Source: Polytrichum commune (lineage: Eukaryota; Streptophyta; Polytrichopsida; Polytrichales; Polytrichaceae). From it: 64,000 bases of DNA. A model generated the notes under the pieces. It ran no database searches and had not been told where the DNA came from. It worked only from the letters and a program-made list of their open reading frames with translations. Below are positions 1 to 12,218 of the stretch, piece after piece. The stretch's first letter is position 1. Every line of letters begins with the position of its first letter. The DNA lies in the NCBI GenBank assembly GCA_950295325.1, contig OX485809.1:36027081-36091080 (forward strand). The letters run 5' to 3'. The position numbers were made by a program, and so were the translations under genes.

Positions 1-216
1 AAAATAGAATCATTCACATTAATTCCTTTGGGTTAGTGAGTTGCATTTCACCTTGATGAGGAATTAAATAGGTAAAGTTAATGATCTAGATATTGGGGAA
101 TGAAATGTACATTTACATAGTTGAATTATTAATTTAAGAAGAAGAGATAATAGCTTGTGTTTGAGAATTAAGAAGGGTATACCAAAGAAGCAGTCCAAGG
201 TCTTCTAACCCTTGAT

Positions 217-778
217 CACGGGTAGGTCACTTAGTGCATTTTAAAAACGACGTGCGGCATAATATAGAGAGGATTAAAATCATTTGAAATAAAAATTATA
301 AAGGAATTCCAAATAACGAAGGGGCCATTAAATGTAGACAATCCCATTATAAGTAAGTTAGATGGACATAAAATGTGGGCCATTATTTTTTTGTAAAATT
401 AATATAGGGGCTGAAGATAAGGATCCTAGAAGGTATGTTTAGTATGTTTGCTATGGTCTCCTATGTGTTTTCTTCATAACTTTGTTTGCAATGATATTAT
501 TGTTTGCACCCTTCTTTGTTTCCATGGTTTCCCTTAACACTCGTCAATGCGTTAGGAAGTAGATTAGCTTTTATTACTTAAAAGGAATATAGAGTACAAA
601 AAATTGCAGTGACTTGGACAATATAAGTAATGGAAGGGTGCAAACAAATGGGCCATTTTTGAAATTTAAGTAATTATAGGGAGGCTTTAATTCAACCCTT
701 GAAGGTAAATAGCCCCAAAACAAAAAAAACCCCAGCCGCACGTGGTGCACAAAAATGCCTTAGAGTGACCTACCCGTG
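217..778. mobile_element. Non-autonomous TIR DNA transposon with 8-bp TSD
   Basis: The ends are inverted: the left end reads CACGGGTAGGTCACT and the right end is its reverse complement. Similarity continues inward through a GCATTTT run and an ACGTGCGGC block, giving a TIR of about 45 bp with small differences. The 8 bases CCCTTGAT lie directly outside both ends (209-216 and 779-786), a perfect target site duplication. Eight-base duplications are typical of hAT and P superfamilies. There is no transposase frame inside, so it must be moved in trans. An inner inverted pair (GTTTGCACCCTTC near 506, GAAGGGTGCAAAC near 634) may mark a nested older element. Confidence 0.85.
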
Positions 779-786
779 CCCTTGAT

Positions 787-2309
787 GGTGTGTTGGATTA
801 TAGTAATGTTGGGAACATGTGTAAATGCTATGGACATTATGCAACAAAACACTATTGAGTGACCTGTCACGGTATGCGGCGTTGGTGGCATACCTTATCC
901 GTGGGATTTCATCCATTTAGAATGGATGATCTTAGAAGTTGGAGAGATGTTCCTAAGTGAGGAACCTCCTCGGCTTGGCATTCTTGCCAAGTGAGAAGGA
1001 AGAGAGTCAAACCCTTGTAAGAGCTCTAATTCTCTCTTCAAATGCACACAATGAGTCAAGTTATCTCTCACTCCACCACAGGAGAATCCAAGAGTGTAAG
1101 TAAGGGGAGAATAACTCAAGATTTATTGCAAAAACATGCAATTTGTGGAGGTGTGTTGTTTATGTGTGTTTTTGCCATGTTTTAGTTTTATTTGTTAGTG
1201 GTGGTTGGTACTCGAGTTGCACTGACACACGATCGCTATTTACACGACAGACCGCAAACTCATATAAAGGATTGATTAAAGAACATTGCTCACCCTGAGT
1301 GGGTAACTATATTGACATTTCAAGTTACATTAAAAATGTTTGATTAGCATGAGACAATTGACTATATCAAATTGCCCTTGGCTTTGGCAAAGAGATTAAA
1401 ATGGGATACTATATGCAAGACAATTGTCAATGACTGTGGCTATACTTTTGCACCGCACAAGGTCAAATTAAAATGAACCCACTACCATATTATTATCAAG
1501 GAAATTAGTGTGAGGTATGTGACCTTCACAAATGCATGTACCGAGGTCAAGTGATTCCCAACCCCTCTTATGTTTGTATAAATGAATGAATTGTTAATTT
1601 ATATTATGAATAACTTGAAATAAACGGGTGTTTGCCCTAATTAAACTTATTTGAAACACCTAGGTGATACCAAAAAAACACCTTTTAAATCTTCCTTGAG
1701 TGTTTCCTTGGGTTTTGTCTTTTCTAAAATCTAAGCTACATAAGCCCTCAAGTTATCTCATGAAGCTCCAACTTAAACAAACATGTGTTCAAGTTCATTA
1801 TGTACATGAAACATAATATCTTTTCTTAACATGATATATTTGTGTAGAATTGGTCTCGCTCAACATTGAGTGACAATGCTTTGTTCATATCCTCGTGATT
1901 CAACCATACATGCCAAGTGAGAAATGTTGTCTTAACATGATCCGGGAAGCCAAGTTCGTTTAATATTTCCTAGCTCCTTAGAACCCCTCATTGTCCGAGT
2001 TGCATCATCTTTCTTGGTGGCACTCTCGTGAAGACATTCGAGCCTTTGAACTATTCCAAGTACTTTTAAAGCGATTGAATGAACAAAGGACAATATATTG
2101 CACGAACAATACCATTGCCGTAAATTTCAAGGGGTTGTTCTTGTACATAAATTTTGGTTGCATTTGTTGGAGCTGTGTCATTTCTACCGACTTCCTTCAT
2201 CGGAGGCACATGGATAAGATGGCCTCAAGTTCATCAAGTCACCCTAAGTTGTTTTTAGCTAGCAATATAGTTTGTCTTCAGCCTAACCAAAAAGACTACC
2301 TATCCACGC
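787..2309. other. Intergenic DNA without a supported gene
   Basis: Low-complexity AT-rich DNA. Short open frames on both strands (for example 895-1119 minus and 1991-2314 plus) have no recognisable domain and no splice or start context. I see no RNA gene. It ends at the 5-bp duplication CACGC of the next LTR. Confidence 0.5.
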
Positions 2310-3854
2310 TGTGAGGCCAAACCCACCACCCTTAAGCGTCCTAGTCCGGGTGATGGTTTTGAGAATCACATTCACTTCATAACATCATAATGTGAATTGC
2401 TATGTGGCTCTCATGCCCAAGGTACTCACTTTATCTTAACTCAACTTGTTACATTATTTTGAATCTCTTGGCGTGTGGTGGAATTTGATTTCTCAAGGGT
2501 CCAACCCGCGGCCTTGGCCACGCATGCCCTTAAAGAGATTCCCCTAGCACCCTTGATCTTTACTTCCCTTGTATTGCCCTTGCCAGGATCCTCCACATTC
2601 TCCATTCGTTGCACACGTGATCTTATTTTGACAAAAAAGAGTGCAAGTGTTAAAAAACACTTTTCTCAATAGTCAATATTTGAACACAATCACTTGTGAC
2701 ACCACACATGACACTGCCTAACCTAATGAATCTAACACTTGTCTATAAACTAATCTAATCTAAGATGGTCTAATGCGTCTATAATTATTTTGGTAATGCC
2801 ACCCACTTAAACTATGCCTTGGCTAATGAAACGAGCTCCCGGCTGCGGTTGTCTAATGCAGTCAGCCTCAGCTAATTAAACCAGATTCCAGGGCCTTCGT
2901 CTAACCGGTCCCAGCTGCAGTCCAGCAGCAGAGTCTCTACCCAGTCTCGGGGCCTTCGTCTAACCGGTCCCAGTTGTAGTCCAGCAGCAGAGTCTCCCAG
3001 TCCAGGGGCTTTTGTCTTAACCGGTCCCAGCTGCAGTCCAGCAGCAGAGTCTCTACCCAGTCTCGGGGCCTTCGTCTAACCGGTCTCAGCTGCAGTCCAG
3101 CAGCAGAGTCTCACAGTCCAGGGGCCTTCGTCTAACCGGTCCCAGCTGCAGTCCAGCAGCAGAGTCTCCTAGTCTAGGGGCTTTTACTCAATCTTTTCTC
3201 TTTGTGCCTTAATCAATAAACTAATCTATTCCTATAATGAACTAATCCCACCCACTAATTCCACTAAAGGGCTACCTAATCCCCACACATTGTCTCAAGC
3301 TCTAGGAGCTCACTCTACTTGAGAAGTATTGAGAGAGAGAGCTTAACTAATTAACTTCACTAAAACTAATAACCCACACACGTGGCTCAAGCTCTTAAGA
3401 GCTTGCTCCCTTGAGAGCGCTTGATGGAGAGAGAGGTAAATGAGAGAAAAAACACCTTAAGAAGCAAAGAGGGAGAGAGGGAGAGAGAGGTGAGGATAGG
3501 GTGAGAGGATTAGCACCTCCAATCACAATCCCTTAACCTTCTCCTCCAAAGTAGGGACTAATCCCCATCCACCAAGCTTCCTTCTTCCTAAACTAACAAG
3601 GTGGATCCAAAAGTGGGCATTTAACCCGCAGAGCTCACCTTGCTTCACCTTACCCCCTACTCACATTATCAAGGCATACTCTTATTGAAATCAAACCTTG
3701 AAATAATCACACAACACCACCTAATGCCTACAGTTAAATCCACACCACTCTTCACTCTTTTTATGTTTTGTGAATAATCATAACACATCAAAGTCAAACT
3801 AAAATTGGTTTCGAAGAGTTAATCACCACATGTGGGCACCATTTTGGGCTCACA
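2310..3854 (-). mobile_element. Solo LTR (minus orientation) with 5-bp TSD
   Basis: The block begins TGTGAGGCC and ends GGGCTCACA, and is flanked on both sides by CACGC (2305-2309 and 3855-3859), a perfect 5-base target duplication. Read on the minus strand it starts TGTGAGCCCAAAA and ends GGCCTCACA, the same as the LTR at 61285-63031 and close to the one at 36739-37962. No primer-binding site or coding sequence follows, so it is a solo LTR left by recombination. Its middle holds a private minisatellite (2885-3180). Confidence 0.88.
2885..3180. repeat. 57-60 bp minisatellite inside a solo LTR
   Basis: Five tandem copies carry GGGCCTTCGTCTAACCGGT, then a CAGCTGCAGTCCAGCAGCAG block, then AGAGTCTC. 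Two unit types alternate, one ending CTCTACCCAGTCTC and one ending in a shorter CAGTCCA or CTAGTCTA form, which suggests expansion as a dimer. Confidence 0.85.
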
Positions 3855-3974
3855 CACGCCAATGGGCAAGTAAATATTAACAAAAACTCTTAACATATAT
3901 AACACCGGTTTCGTTAAAAGTGCAATTCAATATGTAAAAGTGCACATGAACAAATTATTGCAAACGCATAGATT

Positions 3975-4240
3975 TCAATTAAAATATGACCATATGCCCC
4001 ACCCCCTTAAAACTTGAAAAAAAAAACTAATTATTGCTTCACAAGGTGAGGTATATGCCCCACCCCCTTAAAACTTGAACAAAAACTAATTACGGCTCCA
4101 CAAGGTGAGGCATATACCCCACCCCCTTAAAACTTGAACAAAAATTAATTACGGCTCCACAAGGTGTGGCATATGCCTCACCCCTTTAAATATTGAAAAA
4201 ACCAGTTAAGGCTCCACAAGGTGTGGCATGTGCTTCATCG
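3975..4240. repeat. Diverged palindromic repeats, about 58-60 bp period
   Basis: Four to five copies of a unit with GTGAGGCATATGCCCCAC-like palindromes separated by CCTTAAAACTTGAA and ACTAATTACGGCTCCACAAG. The core is a diverged form of the palindrome in the 5090-6465 array of the same element. Confidence 0.7.
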
Positions 4241-5089
4241 CTCTAAAATATGTAAGGGTAAATACCAAACACATGAGAATATAATATAAACAGTCTCCCG
4301 TTACCCCTAAGTTAAAATGAGCAATACTTGAATTGAATTTGAACAAATATGGATATTGATGTGAATATGTTTTTATAATATATATTACAATAAATTATAT
4401 TTTGAAGTTGTATTATAATATTTATGTAAATTAAATTAAATAATTATATAAATTCTATTTTATTTCCAAAAAACTAAAAACATTGCTACGTATGAGTAGA
4501 ATAGTGCCACTGACCCACCTAAAAAAAATTCAAGTGTAAATTCTTAAATTTGTGCATGATAGACCAATACAAAGTTTTTCCACACATATAAGATTAAAAA
4601 ATAAACGTTTGAACTAACCTAAAACGCCGCTTAGGGTTACGTCAAATTTTTCAGCCATCATTCTTTTCCAACGCCACTCTTCTCCACTGCCGCCATTTTC
4701 CAACGCCTTTCTTTTCCAACGCCGCTCTTTTCCAATGCCTCACTTCTCCAACACCGATCTACTTCGGCGCCTCTTAGTCTTGCAACTCTTACTCCAACAC
4801 CTTCTTGTTTCTCTCTGATGGTACCTCTTTATTCTTTCTAATTGTTATTTCTCCAAAGTTTAGAAGTTTTTCTAGTACTACAACATCTAACCTATTGCTG
4901 CATATTTTTTATCCTTCAGCTCTCTATCATCTTATTGCGTTCAATCCACTATCCAATAACTCTAATATCTTCATTTGCACCTCAACTGATCTTCGACTCT
5001 ACTTTCTACTTATATAAGCGCTTCAATACCAACTCTTATTCAATATTCAAATACCATCTTATTTTAATATGAATTTCTTCTTAAGCTTG

Positions 5090-6465
5090 TACTTAGAGCC
5101 TCACCCTTATCAAACAAAATTCTATGTTTTGAATTTATTTCTTTAGAGTGAGGCACATGCCTTATCCTCCTTGAAAGATCTGAATTTCTCTTTAAGCTTG
5201 CGCTAAGAGGTAAGGCACATGCCTCACCATCCTTAAGAAATCTGAATTTCTACTTAAGTTTGTATTTAGAGATGAGGCACGTGCCTCATTCTTATGAAAC
5301 AAAATTCTATATTTTGAATTTGTTTTCTTGGAGTGAGGCACATGCCTCACCCTCCTTGAAAAATCTAAATTTCTCAATAAGCTTATGCTTAGAAGTGAGC
5401 CACATGCCTCACCCTTATGAAACAAAATTCTATGCTTTGAATTTGTTTTTTTTTGGTGAGGCTCATGCCTCACCCTCCTTAAGAAATCTAAATTTCTGCT
5501 TAAACTTGTGCTTAGAGGTGAGGCACATGCCTCACCCTCCCTAAGAAATCTAAATTTATTCTTAAGTTTGTGCTAGAGGTGAGGCACATGTCTCACCCTT
5601 ATAAAACAAAACTTTATATTTTGAATTGGTCTTTTTGGGATGAAACACATGCCTCACCCCCTTTGAGAAATCTAAATTTCTCCTTAAGCTTGTGTTTAGA
5701 GCTTAGGCACATGTCTCATCCTTATAAAACAAAATTTTATATTTTGAATTGGTCTTTTTTGGGGTGAAACACATGCCTCACCCCCTTTGAGAAATCTAAA
5801 TTTCTCCTTAAGCTTGTGTTTAGAGCTTAGGCACATGTCTCACCCTTATGAAACAAAATTTTATATTTTGAATTTATGTTTTTGGGTGAGGCACATGTCT
5901 CACCTTTTTGAACCAAAATTCTATGTTTTGAATTTGTTTTCTTGGGGTGAGGCACATGCCTCACCCTCCGTGAAAAATCTAAATTTCTTCTTAAGGTTGT
6001 GCTTAGAGGTGAGGTACATGCCTCACCTCCTTAAGAATTCTGAATTTCTCCTTAAGCTTGTGCTTCAAGGTGAGGCACATGCCTCACCTTTATGAAACAA
6101 AATTCTATGTTTTTAATTTGTTTTTTTGGGTTGAGACACATATGTCACCCCCTTTGAGAAATTTGTATTTTTCCTTAAGCTTGTGCTTAGAGCTGAGGCA
6201 CATGCCTCATCCTTATGAAATAAAATTATATGTTTTGAATTTGTGTTTTTGCGGTGAGACAAATGGCTCACCCCCTTTGAGAAATCCAAATTTCTCCTTA
6301 AGCTTGTGCTTAGAGCTGAGGCACATGCCTCACCCTTATGAAACAAAATTTTATGTTTCGAATTTGTGTTTTTGGGATGAGGCACATGCATCACCCTCCT
6401 TAAGAAATCTGAATTTTTCCTTATGCTTGTGTTTAGAAGTGAGGCACATGCCTCACCCTTAGTGA
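5090..6465. repeat. Tandem array of about 22 palindromes (GTGAGGCA / TGCCTCAC)
   Basis: Near-perfect palindromes with arms GTGAGGCA and TGCCTCAC around CA occur every 60-63 bp from about 5146 to 6460, some decayed (GAAACACATGCCTC, GGCACATGTCTC). Two spacer types largely alternate, one with TTATGAAACAAAATTC and one with TCCTTAAGAAATCTGAATTT. Because the period is near a multiple of three and the palindrome reads through on both strands, it creates spurious 70-130 residue open frames. They show no sign of being genes. Confidence 0.85.
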
Positions 6466-6553
6466 GAAAATCAAATTTTATTGTGATTGCATAAAATGTA
6501 ATGTGTTTAGAGGATATTTTTATGTCCTTGAAATGGTTTATGTGTGCTTGTAG

Positions 6554-6920
6554 GAAGTGAGGTTGGAGGTGATATCATGTGGGACAAGGGGGTGGGCTTT
6601 CCAAGGCCCCCCGAATAAATATTTGAAGCCTTCGAATGCTTATAAGGATTATGAATGGTTTCTCACACGCGATGACAGACATGTGCTCCTAAATATTTAT
6701 ACTTATCCGTGGATGGAAAACAAGTATGGTGTTCTAAAGCATGGTCCAAAGGAGAAATTGTTCAAGAAGTTATTACTCATGTCTATAGAGATGATATGGA
6801 TTTTTGCGAGATATTCGTTGTTTCAAAAGCCTCAAATGCAATTTCTTCTTATGTTTTGAAATGCGCCAACATCATTGGAGATGTTGTTGAAAAGTTTTTA
6901 TATAGTTTGGAAAAAAAATG
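6554..6920 (+). pseudogene. Degraded coding exon of unknown function
   Basis: An acceptor-like TGTGTGCTTGTAG precedes an open frame starting EVRLEVISCG and containing NAYKDYEWFLTRDDRHV and IYTYPWMENKYGV. From about 6740 the better frame shifts by one and continues as IVQEVITHVYRDDMDF, then SYVLKCANIIGDVVEKFL, before stops. The two halves read like one coding sequence broken by a frameshift. I do not recognise the family. Its place right after the palindrome array matches the DUF7869-type gene at 56293, whose coding exon also follows a palindrome array. Confidence 0.35.
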
Positions 6921-7412
6921 TTTGTTATATTACATATTGATATTTCAATATAAGGTGACACAAGTATGTTGTTATTTTCTTTGGAACCATCAACTTCAAT
7001 ATTATTACTTCTATGGTGAAGCAAATGTTATGTCACTTAGTTTCAATTTATTTTCATGTGTTTGGTCCAAGGGTGAGGTGTATGTATCGCATTTTTCATT
7101 AGGTTTAGAAATAATGTATTTTAAGCTATGCACAAACGGATGTGTTTTATTCCTTTGATTTATTTCATAACCTGAATTTTTTTACTAAAGAAGTGAAACA
7201 CAATATAAATATGATGGTCATATATTGTATAAGCCTTGTCTTGGAATTATTTGAAACTAATAATATTTGAAAATATTTGTGTCAAAGTACGAATTTATTG
7301 CGCAATCATTCCAAAAGTTGAGAATAAAATATTAAAAAATAATTCCCCCAAAAAATGCACATGCTAATGTGCACTTTTAACGAAACCGGTGTTATATGTG
7401 ACTATAGAGAAG

Positions 7413-7700
7413 GCGTAAGTAAGTAAATAAATAACCAACATCAAAGAATCCGACGTGAATTTGAGTCTGTTGGTCCTACCCTGCTCAAGAATCCTCTTGG
7501 TGAAGGGTGAGGTCTGCTGCCTACCTTGCAGTGGGTGGGCTCTTGGCTTCCTACCTACCTACCTAGTTTTTTTTATCAAGTAAAGAGAAGATTTCACAAT
7601 TGGGATCGAACCGCCAACCACTTCATTTGAAAATGGATACCTCTCCACTATCACCTGATAGTTTAGGGTTATCTCGAACTGAGAGAAGACATAGTCTTCT
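7413..7700 (-). mobile_element. tRNA-derived SINE, minus orientation
   Basis: On the minus strand the head reads ACCCTAAACTATC, then an A-box-like TGATAGTGGAGAGG, then a perfect B box GGTTCGATCCC (7602-7612). The body includes AGGTAGGTAGGTAGG, GCCCACCCACTGCAAGG and GAGCAGGGTAGG, and it ends in a TTATTTATTTACTTAC tail at 7413-7430. The copy at 19290-19556 matches along its whole length in the opposite orientation. RNA polymerase III A and B boxes followed by an unrelated body and simple tail are typical of plant SINEs. It is not a functional tRNA gene. Confidence 0.8.
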
Positions 7701-7847
7701 GGAAACACTACACTACTTTTGCACTTGTTGCACACCAACCTTACTTGTGGACTTATAGGCCGCCCACACATATTGGTGGTGGGTAGCAGTGAACGGGCGA
7801 ACTCCGTTCACTGCCGCCAGTAAGTGTGGGTAAGAACTAGGGAGAAC

Positions 7848-8282
7848 TGGCGGTTAGTTACAGATGAACTGGTTGATTTTGAGAAATAACCTAGTTGAAG
7901 TTCGAGACCTCACGATAATTTGGTACTTTAAGTTACAAAGATGCACTGGTTGATTTTGAGATATAACCCGGTTCAAGTTCAAGACTTCACGATAATTTTG
8001 TTCTTTAAGTTACAAAGATGAACTGGTGAGTTTCAAAAATAACCCGGTTGAAGTTTGAGACTTCACGATAATTTTGTACCTTAAGTTACAAATATGAACC
8101 GGTGAATTTGAGAAATAACCCGGTTGAACAAGACCTCACAAAACTTATCAAGCGTTCTAGAGGAATATAGAGAATATACCTCAAATTAATAAAGGAAAAA
8201 CCGAAAGTTCACGCAACATGTAACCAATCGGACCTGGAAAGAATAGAATTTTAACCGATCATGCCAAAAAATCCTCCATGGA
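7848..8282 (+). repeat. Dispersed repeat family (GAACTGGCGGTTAGTTAC...), with internal tandem units
   Basis: It starts near GAGAACTGGCGGTTAGTTAC and ends near ATGCCAAAAAATCCTCC. The first part has four imperfect 80-bp units (GAACTGGTTGATTTTGAGAAATAACCCGGTTGAAGTT-type, split over positions 7865-8130). Other copies are at 17728-18420 (plus, interrupted), 15990-16203 and 19770-20010 (minus), and fragments are near 19655-19770, 20025-20095 and 25150-25280. No coding sequence is evident; probably a non-autonomous element. Confidence 0.65.
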
Positions 8283-8289
8283 CGATTAG

Positions 8290-8505
8290 TCAAATATGAT
8301 ATTTAGTGTGACTTACTATTTAGATTTACAAGGTGCTATATCCTTTTACTAATGAAACTAATTTTTAGCAAGTAAAGTTGTCAATGTTTTATAATGTCCA
8401 AACTATCAATTTAACATTGTTGGCAAAATATGAGATGTACAGTAAATAGATATAGCATTGCATAATTCCACATAATAAGCTTTGCCTAAATATCATATTC
8501 AGTGT
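8290..8505. mobile_element. MITE, TIR type AATATGATATTTAGTGT
   Basis: The left end, CAAATATGATATTTAGTG followed by TGACTTACTA, is mirrored by a right end CTAAATATCATATTCAGTG. The middle (GCAAGTAAAGTTGTCAATG, TAATGTCCAAAC) matches the copy at 21400-21645. About 215 bp, no coding potential. Confidence 0.65.
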
Positions 8506-11500
8506 AGTTATAGAGAGATATGAATTCGTGGCCTCTATGTAGACTCACTCATTGCGTAGGTGAAAACGTAGTGATTTATCTCACTTGAAATTATCTAGAA
8601 GTGAGAAATTATCTCGCTCGATATATTTTGTAGTAGTGCGGAATTATCTCACTCAAAATTATCTAATAATGTGCAATTATCTCGCTCGAGATTTTCTAAT
8701 AGGATGAAATCATCCGGGCATGTGAAATTACCGATTGTAGTAGCGAACGAGCAAGTGGCAGGACTGATGCGACCAGTCGTTGCCACTGCTATAAAGTTAT
8801 TAAAAAGTTCAACTCTGTTGGTGGGAGTCGCCGAGTGGCCTCACCACCACCATGTGTGGAGAGGCTATTACACGCACCCCCCTTACTACACTAAATATGA
8901 TATTCAGTGTCGTATGGTATTCTATGTCACTATGGTAACTTTCCTAGTGACGGTTCTTATGAATAAGTGTACAAATATTGTCATGGATGATGGATGACTA
9001 AGTGCATCCATTTTCCAAAACCCTAGTTGTGGATCGATTTCTTCACTTCCATCTTCTTCCTTAAAGAGACTCCCTTTATTCTGCACCATAACATCTATGT
9101 AATGAAACATTGTCATGGATGATTGAAATATGGGTGAAAAATCACTTAGTAAGTAATAGTAAATGCAACACTGTAAATATAGAATCCCCTAAAAAATTCA
9201 CAAGGAATGACAAATGATGTTGGGTTAACATTTAGTGTTGGTGACACTACACGGCGGTTTACAATTAGTATTGAGCAAGACAATTAGAATTGGTGACACT
9301 AAATATCATGGTAGTGTAGTAATTGCTTCACTAAATTGGGTGGGAACAAATATGCTCGAAGGATGTTCCAACCAACCACTTTCACTTGTGATTGAGTGAA
9401 TGCAACACCGAAGGGATATTGCCATCCATGTGGCTATGTTAAACTAGGAGAAAGCTTGTCCATTCCAACCATTCATGGCAACTTATCCACTACAACTCAT
9501 GGCAAGAAAATGCATAAATAAAACATATTGGTTGTCCACTGGAGGTTTTCGGTTGCCAATTCTCCCACTTCTACAACTAACATTGCTGGTTGGAAACTAA
9601 AATGGTCATTTGGACATTTCCTAGCCATGAGTTGCGATGGACAAGTTGCAACAGATGGTACGAGTGAACAAGTTCTTCTCCTAGTGGTTGCCCTAACACC
9701 TTCAATGGCTCCACAAGCAAAGGTCATATGTGGGCAACTAGAACATCATTGGGTGGGACCATGTATTGCTATAGCACACATTGGGTGCATCAATGCACCA
9801 TTTGTTGAGATAAAGGAATCTTGATGAAGGCCCTATCGATCACTAAAGAAGGGCGAAATGTACCAAGAGCTGCAATAACTCCTTCAATGAAGCATATTCT
9901 TTTAGAAGTTGGAAAATGCTACAAATCGCACACTCATATGAGCAACTTCATTAAGGGAGTTGAGGGATGGAATAATTTGGGGTCTTTGATGCCACTTTCT
10001 AAAGCAAACTTGGTTACAAACAACAATCCCTAGGATATAAAATAGTTCGTTGTGCCGACACCTTCCCTGGCCTTTTAAGGCTAGGGATTTGTGGTGCCTT
10101 CTACATAAACTCATCCATTAGGAAAGTGAAAACGCAACACATTATTCATTCATAACATGAAAATGACTATTCGACTACAAATGTACCATCAAATGCCCTG
10201 TGAATTAGTCTCAACTGGAGTCCAGATGGAATGAATCGGCGTTTAACCTTTGTAAGTTATAGAGACTTTAGGAAACAAAAATTGAAGCAGCCTCTTCATC
10301 CACAATGAATGAGTTTCCTTGGACGCCATGAACCCCAAGCCACCTTTTGGAGGCTTGGGCCCGGGTGAATGTGAAGGCAAGAGGAGAGTAATTTTAACTC
10401 ATGTGCATGGGCCCAATGGGCCTCCTTTCTTATAATTATCATCCTCGTCATCCATCATCATTCATCCGCTCACCACCATTATTTCGAAGAGATTCGGACT
10501 TTCAAATCCTCGACTGGACAGTTTACAACAGCCTGGTTTTAGAGGGTGTGCCGTCCTTGTCTCTGAGTGGGCCCTTGTATAATAACCAAAGCAAACTTAA
10601 TGCATGTGTGTGTACCCTTTGATGGATGGATGGATGGATGGATGGATGGATGACTATCATTACATGTCCTAGATGCGCTATGTGGTCCCCTATTCCCACC
10701 CAATTTCACATCCAAAGAAACAAGAGGCCGGCCACTCTTTTCGAAATCGAGATCAGTTGGAGATTAATTGTCCGTAAGTACTTAAACATAAAGGTGGATG
10801 GGTCTTAAATGGTTACTTTTGCCGAATAGCCCACTTCTCCTAGGATTTGAAACATGCGATTAGTACACTCAACTATAGGTGCTCAATTAAGAAGAGTGAC
10901 CAAAATAAGCACGTCTACCATACTTCTTACTCTACTCTATTGCACAAGCTTACATAGGAGACAAGTTTGTGGCAGCCGTGTAAGTTGAAGATGGAAACAT
11001 TGAGAATTTCTTATAGCGAAGAAAAATTGTTTTAAATAACATGACTTCAAAAATATTATTAAAAACAATGATTTAATATTGAAAAGTGTTGGCACGCAAG
11101 TCAAAATTACTTAAAACAAGAGATATTGTCCACATCAACATCTACAACTTTTACCAATTCTATCATAAGACCCGCCAATACAACTGCATGTACATACAAA
11201 CCCCGTTACGCCCAAGAATTCATGTACATGTTTAGATACACTTAGTACCTAAGATAGATTCACCTAATTTGATTCATGATCTGAAACAAACACCTATGTT
11301 TGATTGGCATATGGTTGGGTGTGAATCTAAGAATAGACACTAACTAAAAAGACCCGTGTTGAAAAAAGATTGAACTATGTAATCAAAATTCCTTCACCAT
11401 TATGGAAAAAATAACCAACATGATTGAAAGAGAGGGTGGGGGGGACCTATGCAACACATTAATGAACATGAGGAATCTTCACTTTGACAAATAATATGAA

Positions 11501-12218
11501 ATTCATATGAACTCCGAAATTCACAAGGAAGGTGGCTATAAGCATGATTTGGATTTGCTAATCATCTTGTGACACTAAATCATATGTTTCATTGTCCTAC
11601 GAGACGTGGGTGCATATATATAGCGAGCAAGAGAGAGAGAGAAGCGTGTCCGTTTAAGGCCCGCTTACTCTAAAGGTTTTTGCTTAGTACATTCTTCGAC
11701 GGGCCTTTGCCGGTGCACTCCACCGGTGAAGTTAAAGCGCCAGGCGAAGTGATGGTGAAGGTGGGTACATTTGGCCGGGTCGAAGCCTTTGTTTGGTTCC
11801 ACAGTGACAGAGTGGCCCAAATAATAATGGCCTGCGAAGGCAAAGGGAAGTGAAGTGAAGTGAGGGGGAAACAAACATGCCCGAAAGTCATCAATTATTT
11901 CGGACCGCCCGGCCGCCCGCCCGTCATGCGGGGCCCATACAAGACACAGGTGGGGCCCATTGACAGCCCTGCCTAATTTCCTTATTACTTACTCCTCCTG
12001 TCCGGCTGCCCATCCGGGCAGCACCGTGGGCAAAAGGGCGAGGAGAAGAATAATAATAATCTAATCTGACAAAACCTGGGTGGCTTTACTACTGCAACTC
12101 CAGTACATGTATAATAAATGATTGGTTTCCTGCTCCCGACCTCACGTGAAGCACCAACAGACACTTTGCTCGGTAAGTCATAATATATATATATATATAT
12201 ATGACTTTTTACCAACTA
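8506..12218. other. Intergenic DNA without a supported gene
   Basis: Contains AAATTATCTCRCTCG-type tandem units (8550-8700), a GATG microsatellite (10621-10650) and a GC-rich patch (11690-11960). Short open frames (8671-8997, 9528-9824, 11665-11894) lack known domains, and overlapping frames on both strands are equally open. MITE-like remnants with GTGACACTAAATATCAT lie around 9230-9320. I see nothing I can call a gene. Confidence 0.5.
10621..10650. repeat. (GATG)n microsatellite
   Basis: About seven GATG units in tandem. Confidence 0.9.

Larger units (their letters stand above)
3897..7397 (+). mobile_element. 3.5-kb TIR element carrying palindromic repeat arrays
   Basis: The terminal 28 bases (3897-3924 and 7370-7397) are perfect inverted copies, beginning ATATAACACCGG and ending AAAAGTGCA. 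The flanks are AT-rich and the target duplication is ambiguous (ATAT or TA). In plus-strand order the interior has a diverged palindrome array (3975-4240), an AT-rich part, a leader-like stretch with repeated CCAACGCC motifs (4620-4800), the main palindromic array (5090-6465), an acceptor-like CTTGTAG/G at 6547-6554, and a degraded reading frame. No catalytic domain is recognised, so it is probably a non-autonomous or decayed element that once carried a gene. Confidence 0.72.

Noticed and set aside
5192-6462. Several 65-134 codon open frames with LRHMPHPYETKFY-like repeats
   Set aside because: Products of the 60-63 bp palindromic array in the 3897-7397 element; no start context and frames on both strands.
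7413-7700. A tRNA gene, because of the perfect B box
   Set aside because: No cloverleaf could be formed around the A and B boxes; the unit continues into a SINE body with an AT-rich tail and has a full-length relative.
11665-11894. Overlapping minus-strand frames in a GC-rich patch
   Set aside because: Two frames are open over the same short stretch, with no domain, no splice signals and no continuation.
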